A DNA stretch of 64,000 bases from Megachile rotundata (lineage: Eukaryota; Arthropoda; Insecta; Hymenoptera; Megachilidae), in the NCBI RefSeq assembly GCF_050947335.1, contig NC_134993.1, positions 11,904,001 through 11,968,000 on the forward strand, read 5' to 3'. Each line of letters begins with the position of its first letter. Positions within the stretch are counted from its first letter, which is position 1. Below, piece after piece: positions 1 through 10,904 of this stretch. Below the pieces are notes generated by a model. It ran no database searches. It was not told where the DNA came from and saw nothing but the letters and a program-made list of their open reading frames with translations. A program made the translations under genes and the position numbers.

Positions 1-257
1 TTTTACCAAATAATTATTTATAACAAAATATCCCTAGATATATTTTCACCAAAAATATTCCTATTTATATTTACACAAAAATATCCCTAGATGTGTTTAC
101 ATACAAATGTACCTAGATATGTTTATCAACCTAAATATCCCTAGATATACTTACACCTAAATATCCCTAGATATATCTACCTACCCAAGTATCCCTAGAT
201 ATATCTACCTACTTAAATATCCCTAGATATATTTACCTACTTAAATATCCCTAGATA
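1..257. repeat. 28-bp minisatellite, left part
   Basis: Tandem copies of a 28-bp unit built around ATATCCCTAGATATAT followed by a CTACCTACTTAA-like spacer. The CCCTAG words at 193, 221 and 249 are exactly 28 bp apart, and copies decay towards position 1. The array is interrupted at 258 by a mobile element and resumes at 853. It starts before the window, so the true left edge is unknown. No coding potential. Confidence 0.93.
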
Positions 258-850
258 CACTACCGTCCATAAGTATCCGGACACAAGCGAAATATGCATT
301 CGCGTTGCATGAAAGTTATTCAAGTATCTGCAACAGTAACTAAAATCGATTTTTTTCTGCGAAGGTCAGAATACTGGAACGTTTTTCGATTGATAATTCT
401 CGTTTGGAACTCGTATCTCGATGGAAAAGAAGCTACAGACGAACTAAACCGAAACTGTCGAGTGCGCAGCGTTACCTCCATTCTTATCTCCATTGAGGGA
501 ACCTAAACATCTACCAACAGTTTACAAACACTTGAAACATATCGAAGAACCCTCTGAATACGTTCTGCACCATAGAAATGAAACACAGTAGAAATGAAAA
601 TTTTTTTTAAAATCGAAAGCGTTTCATTAGATTCACAAATTTGGACTTTGTACTTCTGGACATGAATTTTACTTTCACACTTTCATTGTATAATTTGTAC
701 TTAAAAATTAATTCTATTACGTTATGACACCTCAGAAAAGATAATAATAATTATTACAAATGATATGATAACCCTAAATACCTTTCGTACAAAGTTCAAC
801 TGTGTTTTATGTAACGAAACCAAGTGTTCGGATACTTATGGACGGTAGTG
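258..850. mobile_element. Nonautonomous Tc1/mariner-type element (MITE)
   Basis: A 593-bp insertion bounded by 27-bp terminal inverted repeats at 258-284 (CACTACCGTCCATAAG, then TATCCGGACAC) and 824-850, which match at 26 of 27 positions after reverse complementing. TA dinucleotides lie immediately outside both ends (256-257 and 851-852), the target duplication expected for Tc1/mariner elements. The same 28-bp minisatellite lies on both sides, so the insertion point is clear. The interior is AT-rich. It holds an open frame of 70 codons (294-506) with no transposase similarity that I recognise and no DDE/D signature, so I call it a deletion derivative that depends on a transposase elsewhere. 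Strand cannot be assigned. Confidence 0.9.
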
Positions 851-852
851 TA

Positions 853-942
853 TCTACCTACCTAAATATCCCTACCTAAATATAGATATCTTCTTCTATC
901 TGAATATCCCTAGATATATTCACCTACCTAAATATCCCTACA
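853..942. repeat. 28-bp minisatellite, right part
   Basis: Continuation of the CCCTAG minisatellite after the Tc1/mariner-type insertion. It has three degenerate units with the same CTACCTAAATATCCCTA wording, one disturbed by a short ATAGATATCTTCTTC interruption. Confidence 0.85.
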
Positions 943-1654
943 CCATGAACCAACTATCACCTCAACTTCAAATAAAAATTTCACGCGAGAAAACCAGAAA
1001 TAACCAACTAAAAAATGGCGGATAATAGAACATCAGCGCATCGGTAGAATAAGAACTCATTCGAATAAAAAAATCCCCGTTTTTTTTCTCCGTGGAATTT
1101 GAACAAGGATGAAAGAAACCGAGATAAAGAACGTATAATTGTTAATTGTCCTTCCTGGACAAAAGACAGAATAAACCGCAATTAAAGTTTCTCCCTTGGC
1201 CGTTCTTTCTCCGTTTTATTGCCGTTGGTAGCTCGTCCCTCCTCTTCTGCTTCATTGTTCATTTTCGTCTCGAACGAACGAGAGAGCAAGAAAAAGCTTT
1301 GTGCACGCTTAAAAGCTTCGCCAAAGTGTCCGCGTTGCGGTCCAACGATTGTTTCAATAAGCATTTTACATTTTTATATGGGGTCGAGTTCGATACGCTT
1401 GGTTTCTTCGAGTTTCTCTACGATTTCGTAGTCTCTTTGTGTATTTTCGTTCTTTTCGTTTCCTGTACCTTTTTTCTTTGCAACGTGTTATTGGATACGT
1501 TTTCAGCCGTTGTTTTTACCATTCGTTGCATTCGTTTTCTTTTGGTTTTAAATTCAATTGCGGTTTTTAATTTGTTTTCATAATTGTTTTTAGTGAAATA
1601 AAGGGGTGCTTTTTGGTGGAACGAAGAAGTGAGTGAAGGGTTTTGTTTTTACTG
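943..1654. other. Non-repetitive island, no gene recognised
   Basis: Mixed-composition sequence with one AAAATGGCGG word at 1012-1021. Overlapping open frames exist on both strands around 1146-1583, including a 145-codon + frame rich in Phe, Leu and Val. It opens at a TTG, and its hydrophobicity follows from T-rich DNA. Nothing resembles a known domain. Gene absence is a judgement, not proof. Confidence 0.5.
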
Positions 1655-2190
1655 AAATATAGTTTTTTTCAATTTTTGAATTTTTCAATTTTTCAATTTT
1701 CCAGTTTTTTAATTTTTCAATTTTTCAATTTTCCAGTTTTTTAATTTTTCAATTTTTACAATCTTTCAGTCTTTCAATTTTTCCATTATTAAATTTTTTC
1801 AATTTTAAATTTTACAGTTATTCAATTTTTTAATTTTTCAATAATTCAATTCTGCAAATTTTCAATTTAAAATTCTTCAGGTTTTCAATTCTTCAATTTT
1901 TCACTTTAAAATTTTTCAGTTATTGAAATTTTTAATTCTACAATTTTTTAGTTCTGCAATTTTTCAATTATTCAATTCTTCAAGTTTTCACTTCTACAAT
2001 TTTTCAATTCTTCTCTTCTCAAATGTTTCAATTCTACAACTATTCAATTTTTCATTTTGCATTTTTAACTTTTTAATCATTATTTTTATTGAAATGGAAA
2101 ATAAATGTTTTCTATTGAAACAAAAAAGTAAATGAATGGATGTTTTTTATTGAAACACAATCTTTTTCAATTCTTCAATTTTTTCAGGGG
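1655..2190. repeat. T-rich TTTTTCAA minisatellite
   Basis: Degenerate array of an 8-9 bp unit, CAATTTTT with CAATTCTT and CAGTTTTT variants. It is dense to about 2070 and fades by 2190. It is the same sequence class as the array at 7685-8400. Confidence 0.88.
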
Positions 2191-3512
2191 TTATTTTCAG
2201 TGTTCGTTGCGTTCTGTTCCTTTCATTTTTAAACTCTATACACAACTGAAACCCGAATATTTCAAAGTCAAGAAATAAGGATAAAATGTTCGATTTTTTA
2301 AGGTTAGGAAATAGTTATAAATCATGTCGGCGTCCTCAAAATTCCGCAGAAGATGAAAATCGCGGGAACTTGAAGAATAGCCATAAACGCACGCGGCTGT
2401 TGTGAAACTCGTAAACAGGGAACACAAGCGAACTCCAAGCAAATTGAAACAAATGCGAACTTATATGCATCGCGGCGAATTCCCGCGCTTTTACTGCGGC
2501 CTCATTTCATTTCCGCGAGTATGGTTTTATTGACGTTACAATGTTATGGTCTTTCGACGTTATTGTCGCTTTTGACTTTGTACCTTGTTCTACAGATATA
2601 AGATGTCCGATGGCTTAACCTCAAAGTCTACAATTGGTGACTGTTTTAAATTTTTATATTTACAGATAACATCACAATAATTTACACACTTTTCATAGCT
2701 CATCATTTCTTACTTTATTCTCATAAGATTTCATTTCATATTAGTGCGTCAATTAATTTCTCTCTTTATTCTCATTTCAGTTTAGTTCAAAATGGAGACT
2801 TCTATTTTATCAAACATCTATACGTTTGTTAAATCCGTGTAATGTATTTTACCAAACATATAAATGAAAACAAGAATAAATATATGAAAGTATTTATACT
2901 ATTAAATATACAACTTCATCTCCCATACAATCATTTTAGAAAGCACGCGAGTTCTTATTAAAACTTCTGTGAAGCGCGAAGCATCGCAAAATGGCGTCTC
3001 GCAGTCGTCCGAAGTCGAAAACTTCGTCCGCAAAAACTAAAACCTGCATTCGCATAATGTTCATACAGTGTTCAAAATATAGTGTGAATAAGTATAGATT
3101 GTCTATAAGATTACAATTGTAATTTCGGTTTTTTCTAAGAAATGAGAAGGAAGCTCTCGATCTTCGTACAATTTTCCTCATCCTTTCATTCGGAAGGACT
3201 TGGTTCGCGTGTGAGAACAAGCTATAACTCAGGAATTCTATCACCAAAGTTCGCTTATAACCGCAAACTTCGTTTTAAAGGCCCATCGATTCTAAAAGTT
3301 CTTTGGTTCATTCCACGTTCGTTTTCCGGATCTCGTTAACTGGGCAGCTGGTAATCACTCGTCGACACGCTGTCGGTCGTAACAATCCTTTCTTCATTTC
3401 TTTTTTCTTTTTGCTTTCGGTTTATTTCTCGAACACATGGAGAACAACATTTTTCTCTTTAGAGACAAAATTATTTTCAATTGAAATGAAAATTATCTAA
3501 TTAGATAGATTC
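2191..3512. other. Non-repetitive island, no gene recognised
   Basis: About 1.3 kb without tandem structure. CpG-containing patches at 2330-2520 and 2940-3030 alternate with AT-rich DNA. The longest open frames are about 100 codons, overlap on both strands (2936-3247 minus, 3142-3339 plus) and show no recognisable motif. The words AAAATGGCG (near 2990) and TTCCCGCG (near 2480) are present singly. Confidence 0.45.
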
Positions 3513-4217
3513 TCGCATCTGTCTAACCCAAAACTTTCTTAGCATTTCTGTTTAAAATAGCCCTTGATTAGGGACGTAGAAAAGAACCTAACGCCAAGTT
3601 TTCGATCGATGAAAAATAATAGCACATGGTTCTTGATTATAACTGATTTTTATTACACCGCATTCATGAAACATCCTCAATATACAACTATAATCACAAG
3701 TCATATTGTACTAACCTCGAACACGCAATAATTTTCCCCACACTTCAAGATAAAAACCACACGTGTCCTCCCATGACACCCGCAGTCAACCCACGAGTGA
3801 GACCCAAAAGAAGCTACCTATCCAGTTACATTTCGGCAAATAATGACAATAACTGCAGCAATTCGCACTATCGAGACTGCCTGTCATTTTCGCCTAATTT
3901 CGAGCCAATACTACCGCCGAAAATACGTGTGAGTCTAAGCGACATTTCTCTTCTGACCAATCGGGCTCCTTCCGAACCTGGGTCAGCCACCGCGCGCCAA
4001 TTCCTGGCTCGACTACGGTATGTACTGTAGACAACCCTGTTCCTGGCGCGTTGGAGCCAGGTTTAAGGGACGCCCACCGTAGAACAGTCCCACGTAACGT
4101 TCCGACGTGACTACTCGAAACGTTTGCCTGTCCTTGTTCTTTGACTCAATTGTGCGCGACCAATAGTACTATCGCCGAAAATACGTATGAGATGTCCATT
4201 TTTCTATTCTGACGAAT
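3513..4217. repeat. Composite dispersed repeat, copy A, conserved module
   Basis: About 0.7 kb, closely matched at 20640-21320 and 61035-61755, all in the same orientation. A 40-60 bp stretch present in A and C (TTTCTTAGCATTTCTG) is missing from B. The module includes an open frame of 85 codons (3773-4030) conserved in length in copy B. The base changes I could compare between copies in that frame all alter the amino acid, and copy C has lost the stop, so it does not look protein-constrained. A TTTTTATTAC stretch near 3650 would read AATAAAA on the minus strand, compatible with a transcript from that strand. The module could be a solo LTR or part of a long satellite unit. I cannot assign a superfamily. 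It leads directly into the TGCGTCA array. Confidence 0.85.
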
Positions 4218-5165
4218 TGAAGCTGTGGATCTTCTAAATACTTGCGTCACGAATGCATTAAGAGTGCGTCACGAATGCATTAAGGGTGAGTCAAGGGTGC
4301 GTCAAGGTTTCGATAAGGGTGCAATAAGAGTGCGTCAAGGATGCGTCAAGGGTGCATCAAAGGTGCGTCAAGGGTTCGTCAAGGGTGCGTGACCAATGCC
4401 TTAAGAGTGCGTCATGAATGCGTCAAGAGTGCGTCATGAATTGGTTAAGGGTGTGTCACAAATGCGTCAAAGGTGCGTCAAGGTTTCGATAAGGGTGCAC
4501 CAAGAGTGCGTCAAGGGTGCGTCAAGGATGCGTCAAGGGTGCATCAAGGGTGCGTCAGGGGTCCGTCAAGGGTGCGTCGTGGGTGCGTCACCAATGCATT
4601 AAGTGTGCGACGACGTTGCGTCAAGGGTGCGTCACGATTGCCTTAACAGTGCGACGAGGTTGCGTCAAGGGTGCGTCAGGAATGCCTTAAGAATGCGTCA
4701 CATATGCGTCAAGAGTGCGTCATGAATTAGTTAAGGTTACGTCACGAATGCGTCAAGGGTGCGTCAAGGTTTCGATAGGGGTGCAATAAGGGTGCACCAA
4801 GAGTGCGTCAAGGATGCGTCAAGGGTGCATCAAGGGTGCGTCAGGGGTCCGTCAAGGGTGCGTCGTGGGTGCGTCACCAATGCATTAAGTGTGCGACGAG
4901 GTTGCGTCAAGGGTGCGTCACTAATGCCTTAATAGTGCGTCACGAATGCGTTAAGAGTGCGTCATGAATTGGGTTAAGCGTGCGTCATGAGTGCGTTAAG
5001 AGTGCGTCAAGGTTGTGATAAGGGTGCGTCAAGGATGCGTCACGAATACCTAAAGGGTGCGTCAAGGTTGCAATAAGGGTACATCAAGGGTGCGTTAAGG
5101 GTACGTCACAAATGCGTTGAGGGTGCGTCAATGGTACGTCAATGGTGCGTCACGAGTGTGTTATG
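4218..5165. repeat. TGCGTCA minisatellite, copy A
   Basis: Roughly 0.95 kb of a basic 10-bp unit GTGCGTCAAG, mixed with 20-bp variants containing GTGCGTCACGAATGC and TGCATTAAG. A higher-order block that includes AAGGTTTCGATAAGGGTGC recurs near 4300, 4480, 4770. The array is attached to the composite module, as in copies B and C, but lacks their C-rich tail. Open frames rich in Val-Arg-Gln-Gly-Cys-Val are translations of the repeat, not genes. Confidence 0.93.
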
Positions 5166-6001
5166 ACTCGTTTGTATGTGAGTCGAAAATTATGTTCGTT
5201 CAGTAGTATTCTAATTTGAATTGAATTAAAAATAGTGAAATTAAATTTATCTCTAATATAATCAAATTAAACCTAAATGTAATGCAACTAAATTGAAACG
5301 TAGCTTTTAATTATATTTGTATTTAACTGAAACGTAATTAAATCTAAATGAAAGATAATTAAATTAAAATATGAGTTAATTACATTACAGTTGAATTTAT
5401 ACAACTGATAAAACTTATCCTATTCTGTATTTTTAGGTAGTTAATGTAATTTTTGCGGGAAACAATAATTTCCGAAGAAACTAACTTTGTATCTTCGTAT
5501 TCGAACATTGTCTGACTTTGTCAATATTAAAAAAAATAGTTAATATACAAAGCAAAGCATCATCCCTTGTACACATCGGTTCAACTACCCCATTGTGCTA
5601 CAGAATCTCAATTAGCGAGGATGAATTTTACGAAAATTAACTTCGTTAAGCAAACTTTGCTAACTAAGTGAATTTAAAGCAAATTCCCCTAACGAACTTG
5701 CTTGCTAAAAGCAAATTGCACCGAGTCGGCTAACATTCGCAACAAATTTCAATTGCATCGTTTCCTCGTCAAAATCCACCCTATTAATTACATTTCATCC
5801 CTATAAATATCCGTTAAAATGCGTGTTAGCGGGACTGGTAAAAGATCGGGTTACTTTTCACCCACGCTAATGCGACTACACTGAGTTCCTGAATCAGTGC
5901 AAATCCTAGATAAATTTTATTTGCGTTTATTGTAGATAATAGAGAAGACAACGTCTGTTTTCGAGCCTCCATTGAAGGGCTCATTTTAAAAGGGAAGTTT
6001 C
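5166..6001. other. Non-repetitive island, no gene recognised
   Basis: AT-rich first half (5200-5450) with loose AATTAAATT repetition, then a mixed island to 6000. No open frame of note and no RNA gene seen. Confidence 0.45.
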
Positions 6002-6949
6002 AAAGAATATGGCAATATTTTTTTAAATTTAAACCCTTTATTGAAAAAAACGCAGAACATGTTTTTATTTGATATATATCTAGCTTATAAAGAAATAAAA
6101 TAAAAATTTGAAGAGAAATAACATATGTGTCATATGTGATTTTTATTTCTTCACGTATGTGTTTATTTTTCTACATATACTTTTGTTATGTATATTAGTT
6201 AATAAGTATGTTATGTATGTTTTTACTTGATATATATCTAGTTTATAAAAAAATAAAATAAAAATTTCAAGAGAAATAACATATGTGTCATATGTGATTT
6301 TATTTCTTCACGTATGTGTTTATTTTTCTACATATGCTTCTGTTATATATATTAGTTAATAAGTATGTTATGTATGTTTTTACTTGATATATATCTAGTT
6401 TATAAAAAAATAAAATAAAAATTTCAAGAGAAATAACGTATGTGTCATATGTGATTTTTATTTCTTCACGTATGTGTTTATTTTTCTACATATGCTTTTG
6501 TTATATACATTAGTTAATAAGTATGTTATGTATGTTTTTACTTAATATATATCTAGTTTATGAAAAAATAAAATAAAAATTTCAAGAGAAATCACATATA
6601 TCATATGTGATTTTTGTCTCTACACCCCTCATTGAAAAAAACGCAAAACAGAATTTGTTTAAATTTTGCAACATTCCATAACAAATTGCCGGAACAAAAA
6701 AAATATTTTAAAATAGCCCAATCCTTTGTGAATAAAACAGAAAAAAATTTAGCTAAATCGGTTGAGTAGTTTCTGAGAAAAAAATTCGTGAGTGAAGCCT
6801 ATTTTCGCAAAAGTGGGCAAAAATTGCAAACTTTGAAGGCTTGTTATTCGTTAACAAATTCGAAACCGGCGAAATGATGACTTAAACCCCCCCTAATTTC
6901 ACGTGGACTACAACATATTTTGATTGGAGCAAAATCGCAGATGGTGAGG
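6002..6949 (+). repeat. Dispersed repeat element, array-filled copy
   Basis: Sequence at 6002-6059 and 6632-6949 matches, in inverted orientation, one continuous stretch at 47206-47568. Shared landmarks are GGTTGAGTAGTTTCTGAGAA near 6755, ATTCGTGAGTGAAGCC, and AAAATCGCAGATGGTGAGG at the right end. Compared with that copy, this one carries an extra 572 bp (the 158-bp array), and the word TTGAAAAAAACGCAGAACA is present on both sides of it (6041-6059 and 6632-6650, one mismatch). The element has no open frame, and its class is not recognised. Confidence 0.85.
6060..6631. repeat. 158-bp tandem array inside dispersed element
   Basis: About 3.6 copies of a 157-158 bp unit. The word GTTTTTA(C/T)TTGATATATA or its variant begins at 6061, 6219, 6376 and 6534. 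Each unit contains the near-palindrome CATATGTGTCATATGTG and is more than 90 percent AT outside it. The array is absent from the related element at 47206-47568. Confidence 0.92.
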
Positions 6950-7684
6950 TCCATTAGTGATGGGTTTAACGTGGAATGACCCAAAGCTGAGATGTCCACC
7001 GAAAATGTACTAATTTTTTATAATTTTTGTTGAAAGATAGGTAATTGAATAGTTGATTAAAAATATGGATTAAGTGTTAATCTCGATTGGATCGAAACCC
7101 GAAGACGATCCGTGAGTTGGGTCAGCAGAATCTTGCTTTGAAACTTTATTCGTCTACTTCCTGCGATAGGAACATCCGGCTATGAATGTCTGCGAAACTG
7201 TAGCTTTTCCTGTTTCCTGCTGAATAGGGAGAAATGGGATTTCAGGATAAGTCGTAAGTCGACTAACTGGGAATGAGGAAATGAAGGGTCGATGGCGCGG
7301 TTGGTTGAAGTTGCAACAAAAGGACCACCGAGAAATTATCGACTTTCATGGAGCTCATAAGATTTATCGTAATAATAACAACCAATGGGAACACGTACTC
7401 GAGCGTACCTCCAGATTCTTCAATTCCGCTCGAAATTATCATATCGTGATATATTATTAAGATTTCCCTTACGAATGTATGAGTTTATCTCGCTAATAGA
7501 TTTCGTTATTAAATATTTCATATAATTTTATTGGAGAATATTTCGACCCTTGATTAATCATATACTTGTCACATTAATATAATAATTGGTGAAATGTTCG
7601 ATTCGTCTAATTGTTGAAGGGTGAAATATTTAATCTTTTAAATTATTGTATTAGAAGATTGAAAAGTGGTTCCACTCTTTTAGT
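6950..7684. other. Non-repetitive island, no gene recognised
   Basis: About 0.7 kb of mixed sequence between two repeats. No long open frame and no recognisable RNA. A moderately CpG-containing patch lies at 7080-7330. Confidence 0.45.
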
Positions 7685-8400
7685 ATTCTACTTTCAAAGT
7701 TCTTTAATTTGCCGATTTTTCAATTTTTCAATTTTTCAATTCTTCAATTCTTCAATTTTTTAATGTTGAAACTTTTCAATTCTTCAATTCTCAAGTTTTC
7801 CAATTCTTCAACTCTCACAATTTTCAATTCGTTAATTCTTCAGCTCTTCAATCCTTCAATTCTTTAATTCTCAAGTTTTTCAATTCTTCAACTCTCAAAA
7901 TTTTCAATTCGTCAATTCTTCAGTTCTTCAATTCTTCAATTCTTCCATTTTTTCACTTTTCAATTTTTCAATTTTCCAATTTTTCAATTCTTGCATTCTT
8001 CAGTGATCCAATTTTTCAATGTTGAAACTTTTCAATTCTTCAATTATTCAACTCTTCAATTCTTCAATTCTTCAATTTTTCATTTTTTCCACTTTTCAAT
8101 TTATCAATTTTTCAATTTTCCAATTTTTTAATTCTTGCATTCTTCAGTGATCCAATTTTTCAATGTTGAAACTTTTCAATTATTCAATTATTCAATTCTC
8201 AAGTTTTTCAATTCTTCAACTCTCAAAATTTTTAATTCTTCAACTCTTCAACTCTTCAATTCTTCAGTTCTGCAATTTTGCAATTCTTCAATTCTTCAAC
8301 TCTTCAACTCTTCAACTCTTCAATTCTTCAATTCTTCAACTCTTCAATTCTTCAATTCTTCAACTCTTCAATTCTTCAATTCTTCAATTCTTTAATTGTC
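7685..8400. repeat. TTCAATTC minisatellite
   Basis: Array of the 8-bp unit TTCAATTC with TTCAACTC, TTCAATTT and TTCAGTTC variants. A longer segment containing AATGTTGAAACTTTTCAATT recurs near 7763, 8019 and 8164, so parts were duplicated as blocks. Open frames of up to 91 codons rich in Phe, Asn, Ser and Leu are repeat translations. Confidence 0.92.
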
Positions 8401-9739
8401 TCTATCGTTTCCTAAGTTCCAACTCTCCCAAATATTAAGAAAATGAAGTACAAATATGAACTCTATTAAGTATGCAAGTAAAAAATGCATTAATTTTTCC
8501 ATGCAAGTTTAAATTTTTCATTTAATATTTTTCACGAAAATGACCGAAGTTACAAGATGAATTAAATATTCTTCTCGACAGCTGTTCAAGCTAATTTTCC
8601 AGCTCAAACTTTAATAGAACTGTTTATGTGAATACAGTAAAGTTTCAGTCGACTTCTAACATCTTTAATGAAAATGGCGGACGTGAACACTCTTCACTAT
8701 AACTTTGTAAAGTATTGAAGCTGTTCATACATGTAATTACAGGAAAGTTTTTAATCAATGAACTTTTGGTGAATTCTTAAAAATTGTGACAATAAAAAAA
8801 ATTTCTTTTCCATTGACTTTCAGGAAAAACTCGTAAAATTATAATAACGATTGTTGATAATGGATATTTAATAAGAAATCTTGTGTAATATTTTTAAAAC
8901 AATTTTATTATCAAAGCAATGGTCTGAATTTTTAACTTCTCCATTTTTGTTAATTTATTAACTGAACATTATAGCATATTTTATTCTCAATTCACTGAAA
9001 TTTCAAGATTTCTATTAAAACCTTAATAACAAGTTTTAAAATTCTCCAGCAATATTCCAATCAGATTTTTCATAATACATCCAGAACGTATCACATAATA
9101 TTTTTAAATAGAGCTGCGCATTTAAATGTCTGAATTGCCAGAGATCCTGTTATTGCGCCGTTTCTCGATTTATTTATAGAATCCAGACGATGCGAAAAAT
9201 TCCCCGACGGATTCTGAGCACCTTATACCGACGACGAAATGCATCTTTCTGCTTTCTTATAAAGCAGAAAGGGGAAGGATCGCGAAACGGAATGTAAATC
9301 AAACGTTGGGTGGTCTAGCACGAAGAAAAAGATAGCGAGAATGAAAGTAGAACAACCAACGGTAATCTTTCGGGTCAGTAATTTAATGGTTATCGATTTT
9401 TCACCTGGGATTATCGAATTTCATTTTTCATGCTCCGACTGGAGATAAAACAGCTAAGAAAAATCGTTGAGCAAGTCGAATTTTTGAGATTATGGGCTCC
9501 GTTTTACTCCAACCATTTTATACGTATATTTTATAACTTCTCGATTAAAAAAATCTGCTTTATATTCATGTACCACATTTATTGCATTTTATACACTATT
9601 TTGGGACCTAAACTGCAAATCGTCGATCGAGAAAATTATGTAGATATTGCAGACTTTGAGCATTTTAAGTGAAAAAAATTAATAATATTTTTCTAATAGA
9701 AGTTTGTTACTTAGTTCGTGAATAGATTTATTTTAAAGT
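8401..9739. other. AT-rich island with one diverged satellite monomer
   Basis: No gene recognised. The stretch 8590-8760 resembles the 209-bp satellite of 16846-18640 in the + orientation: AAAATGGCGG at 8671-8680, then GACGTGAACACTCTTCAC and a TATAACTTTG segment in the same order. An 80-codon frame at 9430-9672 has no recognisable features. Confidence 0.5.
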
Positions 9740-9879
9740 AGACTGGTATCAATTTATCGCAAAAATACAAATGTTTGAACTAATATAAAACTAGTTTGAA
9801 GAGTTATCGCAAGGAGCGTGCAGCCATCTTACGATCTCCGCCATTTTGATTAGCGCTAGACAGTAGTCGATGTGTTCCA
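9740..9879 (-). repeat. Diverged monomer of the AAAATGGCGG satellite, inverted
   Basis: Read on the minus strand it has the satellite order: TCGACTACTG, AATCAAAATGGCGG (9838-9847 as CCGCCATTTT), GATAACTCTTCAAACTAG, then TTTTATATTAGTTCAAA. The main array at 17100-17430 has the same order, including AAACTAGTTTTATATTGG. The monomer is cut at its 5' side by the TTAA-flanked element that starts at 9884. Confidence 0.82.
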
Positions 9880-9883
9880 TTAA

Positions 9884-10904
9884 AGGAGGCAATACCTGTA
9901 GAATCTTGAGGTGAATATTTTTACTTGTGTGTCACGTGACGCACTTGGAAACCTTGCTTCAATATTTAATACTCTTTGACTTGAAATTTGGGTCCAACTA
10001 TAATATTGTATAGTCAAGGCTAAATTCTCACATTTTAATTTTCTTTGTTTTAATAAAGCTATGAATAGTTTTGACTTTTGATAAATTGTAGCAAGGGTTG
10101 GTTGTTCGTGTACAATTAACGTTTCTACCTTGCACTACTTTCACGAGACTTCATCTCAGATTTTACTAAAATTTTTTAAGGGGGCCAATACCTTTAGAAT
10201 CTTAAAAAATTACAAAATTTTTTTTCTATAAAATGTTAGTGTAACATCTTAAAAATATTGTCTGAAAATTTTCAAGTGAAATACGAAGCCCTTTTGAAGT
10301 TATGGCCGATTAGCGCCGCGGGTATTCACGCGTTCAGTGCGGAGGACTGAAACTTTAAACGCGTTTTTCTCAAAACTACGTTCTTAAAATTGCCGTGGCT
10401 GATAACTCAAAAACTAGTTTATCAATCGCGCTCAAATTTTGTCCACATATCCATGACAATACTATCTAACATGTGAACCTAAATGTATGAAATAAATTGA
10501 ACATTAAAGTCCTTTTATTGCAAAACATTGCAAAAATTTTCAATAAAATTCAAAGTTTTTCTTTAAACGCGCCATTTCTTCAATTTTACATATTTTGCAC
10601 GTTTCTGAGGTTCATCTACTAACTGTGAATGTTAGTTTTCGAAACGTTGTCTGCAAACTTGCTGAAACCAATATATCTTCCGCTGGAACCCGCGCCGATT
10701 CACGAGACACGCCAAAACACTTCCAGAAAGGATTGTCATAATTCCGGCATTTTGAAATATTTTGCAAAACAGAAAATATTCTGTAATAGGCAATAGTTAT
10801 AATAAATTATACCTGAAATTTCGAAAATGCAAAACAAAGGTGTCCCATACAAAAAAATTCACAAATATCAGCTTATTTTTATCTGTCTAAAGGTATTGCC
10901 TCCC
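9884..10904. mobile_element. TTAA-flanked inverted-repeat element (outer boundaries)
   Basis: A 1021-bp block flanked by TTAA at 9880-9883 and 10905-10908. The left end begins AGGAGGCAATACCTGTAGA. The right end, reverse complemented, begins GGGAGGCAATACCTTTAGA, so 17 of 19 terminal bases match. TTAA duplication is characteristic of the piggyBac superfamily, but these termini are not the canonical CCC form, so the family is inference. No transposase frame is visible. The interior has GC-containing text (10300-10400) with CTCAAAACTACG and GATAACTCAAAAACTAG words. A second left end lies at 10180 (next entry), so this is a nested or partly duplicated structure. Confidence 0.72.
10180..10904. mobile_element. 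Inner TTAA-flanked element, 725 bp
   Basis: TTAA at 10176-10179 is followed by GGGGGCCAATACCTTTAGA. The right terminus shared with the outer element reads GGGAGGCAATACCTTTAGA on the minus strand. The two match at 17 of 19 positions and agree in TTTAGA, where the outer left end has TGTAGA. Both left ends continue AGAATCTT. The simplest reading is a complete 725-bp nonautonomous element next to a 292-bp left-end fragment of a relative (9884-10175). Confidence 0.7.

Noticed and set aside
3773..4030. 85-codon frame conserved among copies A, B and C as a mobile-element protein
   Set aside because: Every base difference that I compared within the frame changes the amino acid, with no silent changes, and copy C has lost the stop. 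This is the pattern of unconstrained DNA. No retroelement or transposase motif is seen.
9884..10904. Autonomous piggyBac element
   Set aside because: TTAA flanks fit, but the interior has no transposase-length frame and the termini lack the canonical CCC start. Only a nonautonomous element of uncertain family can be claimed.
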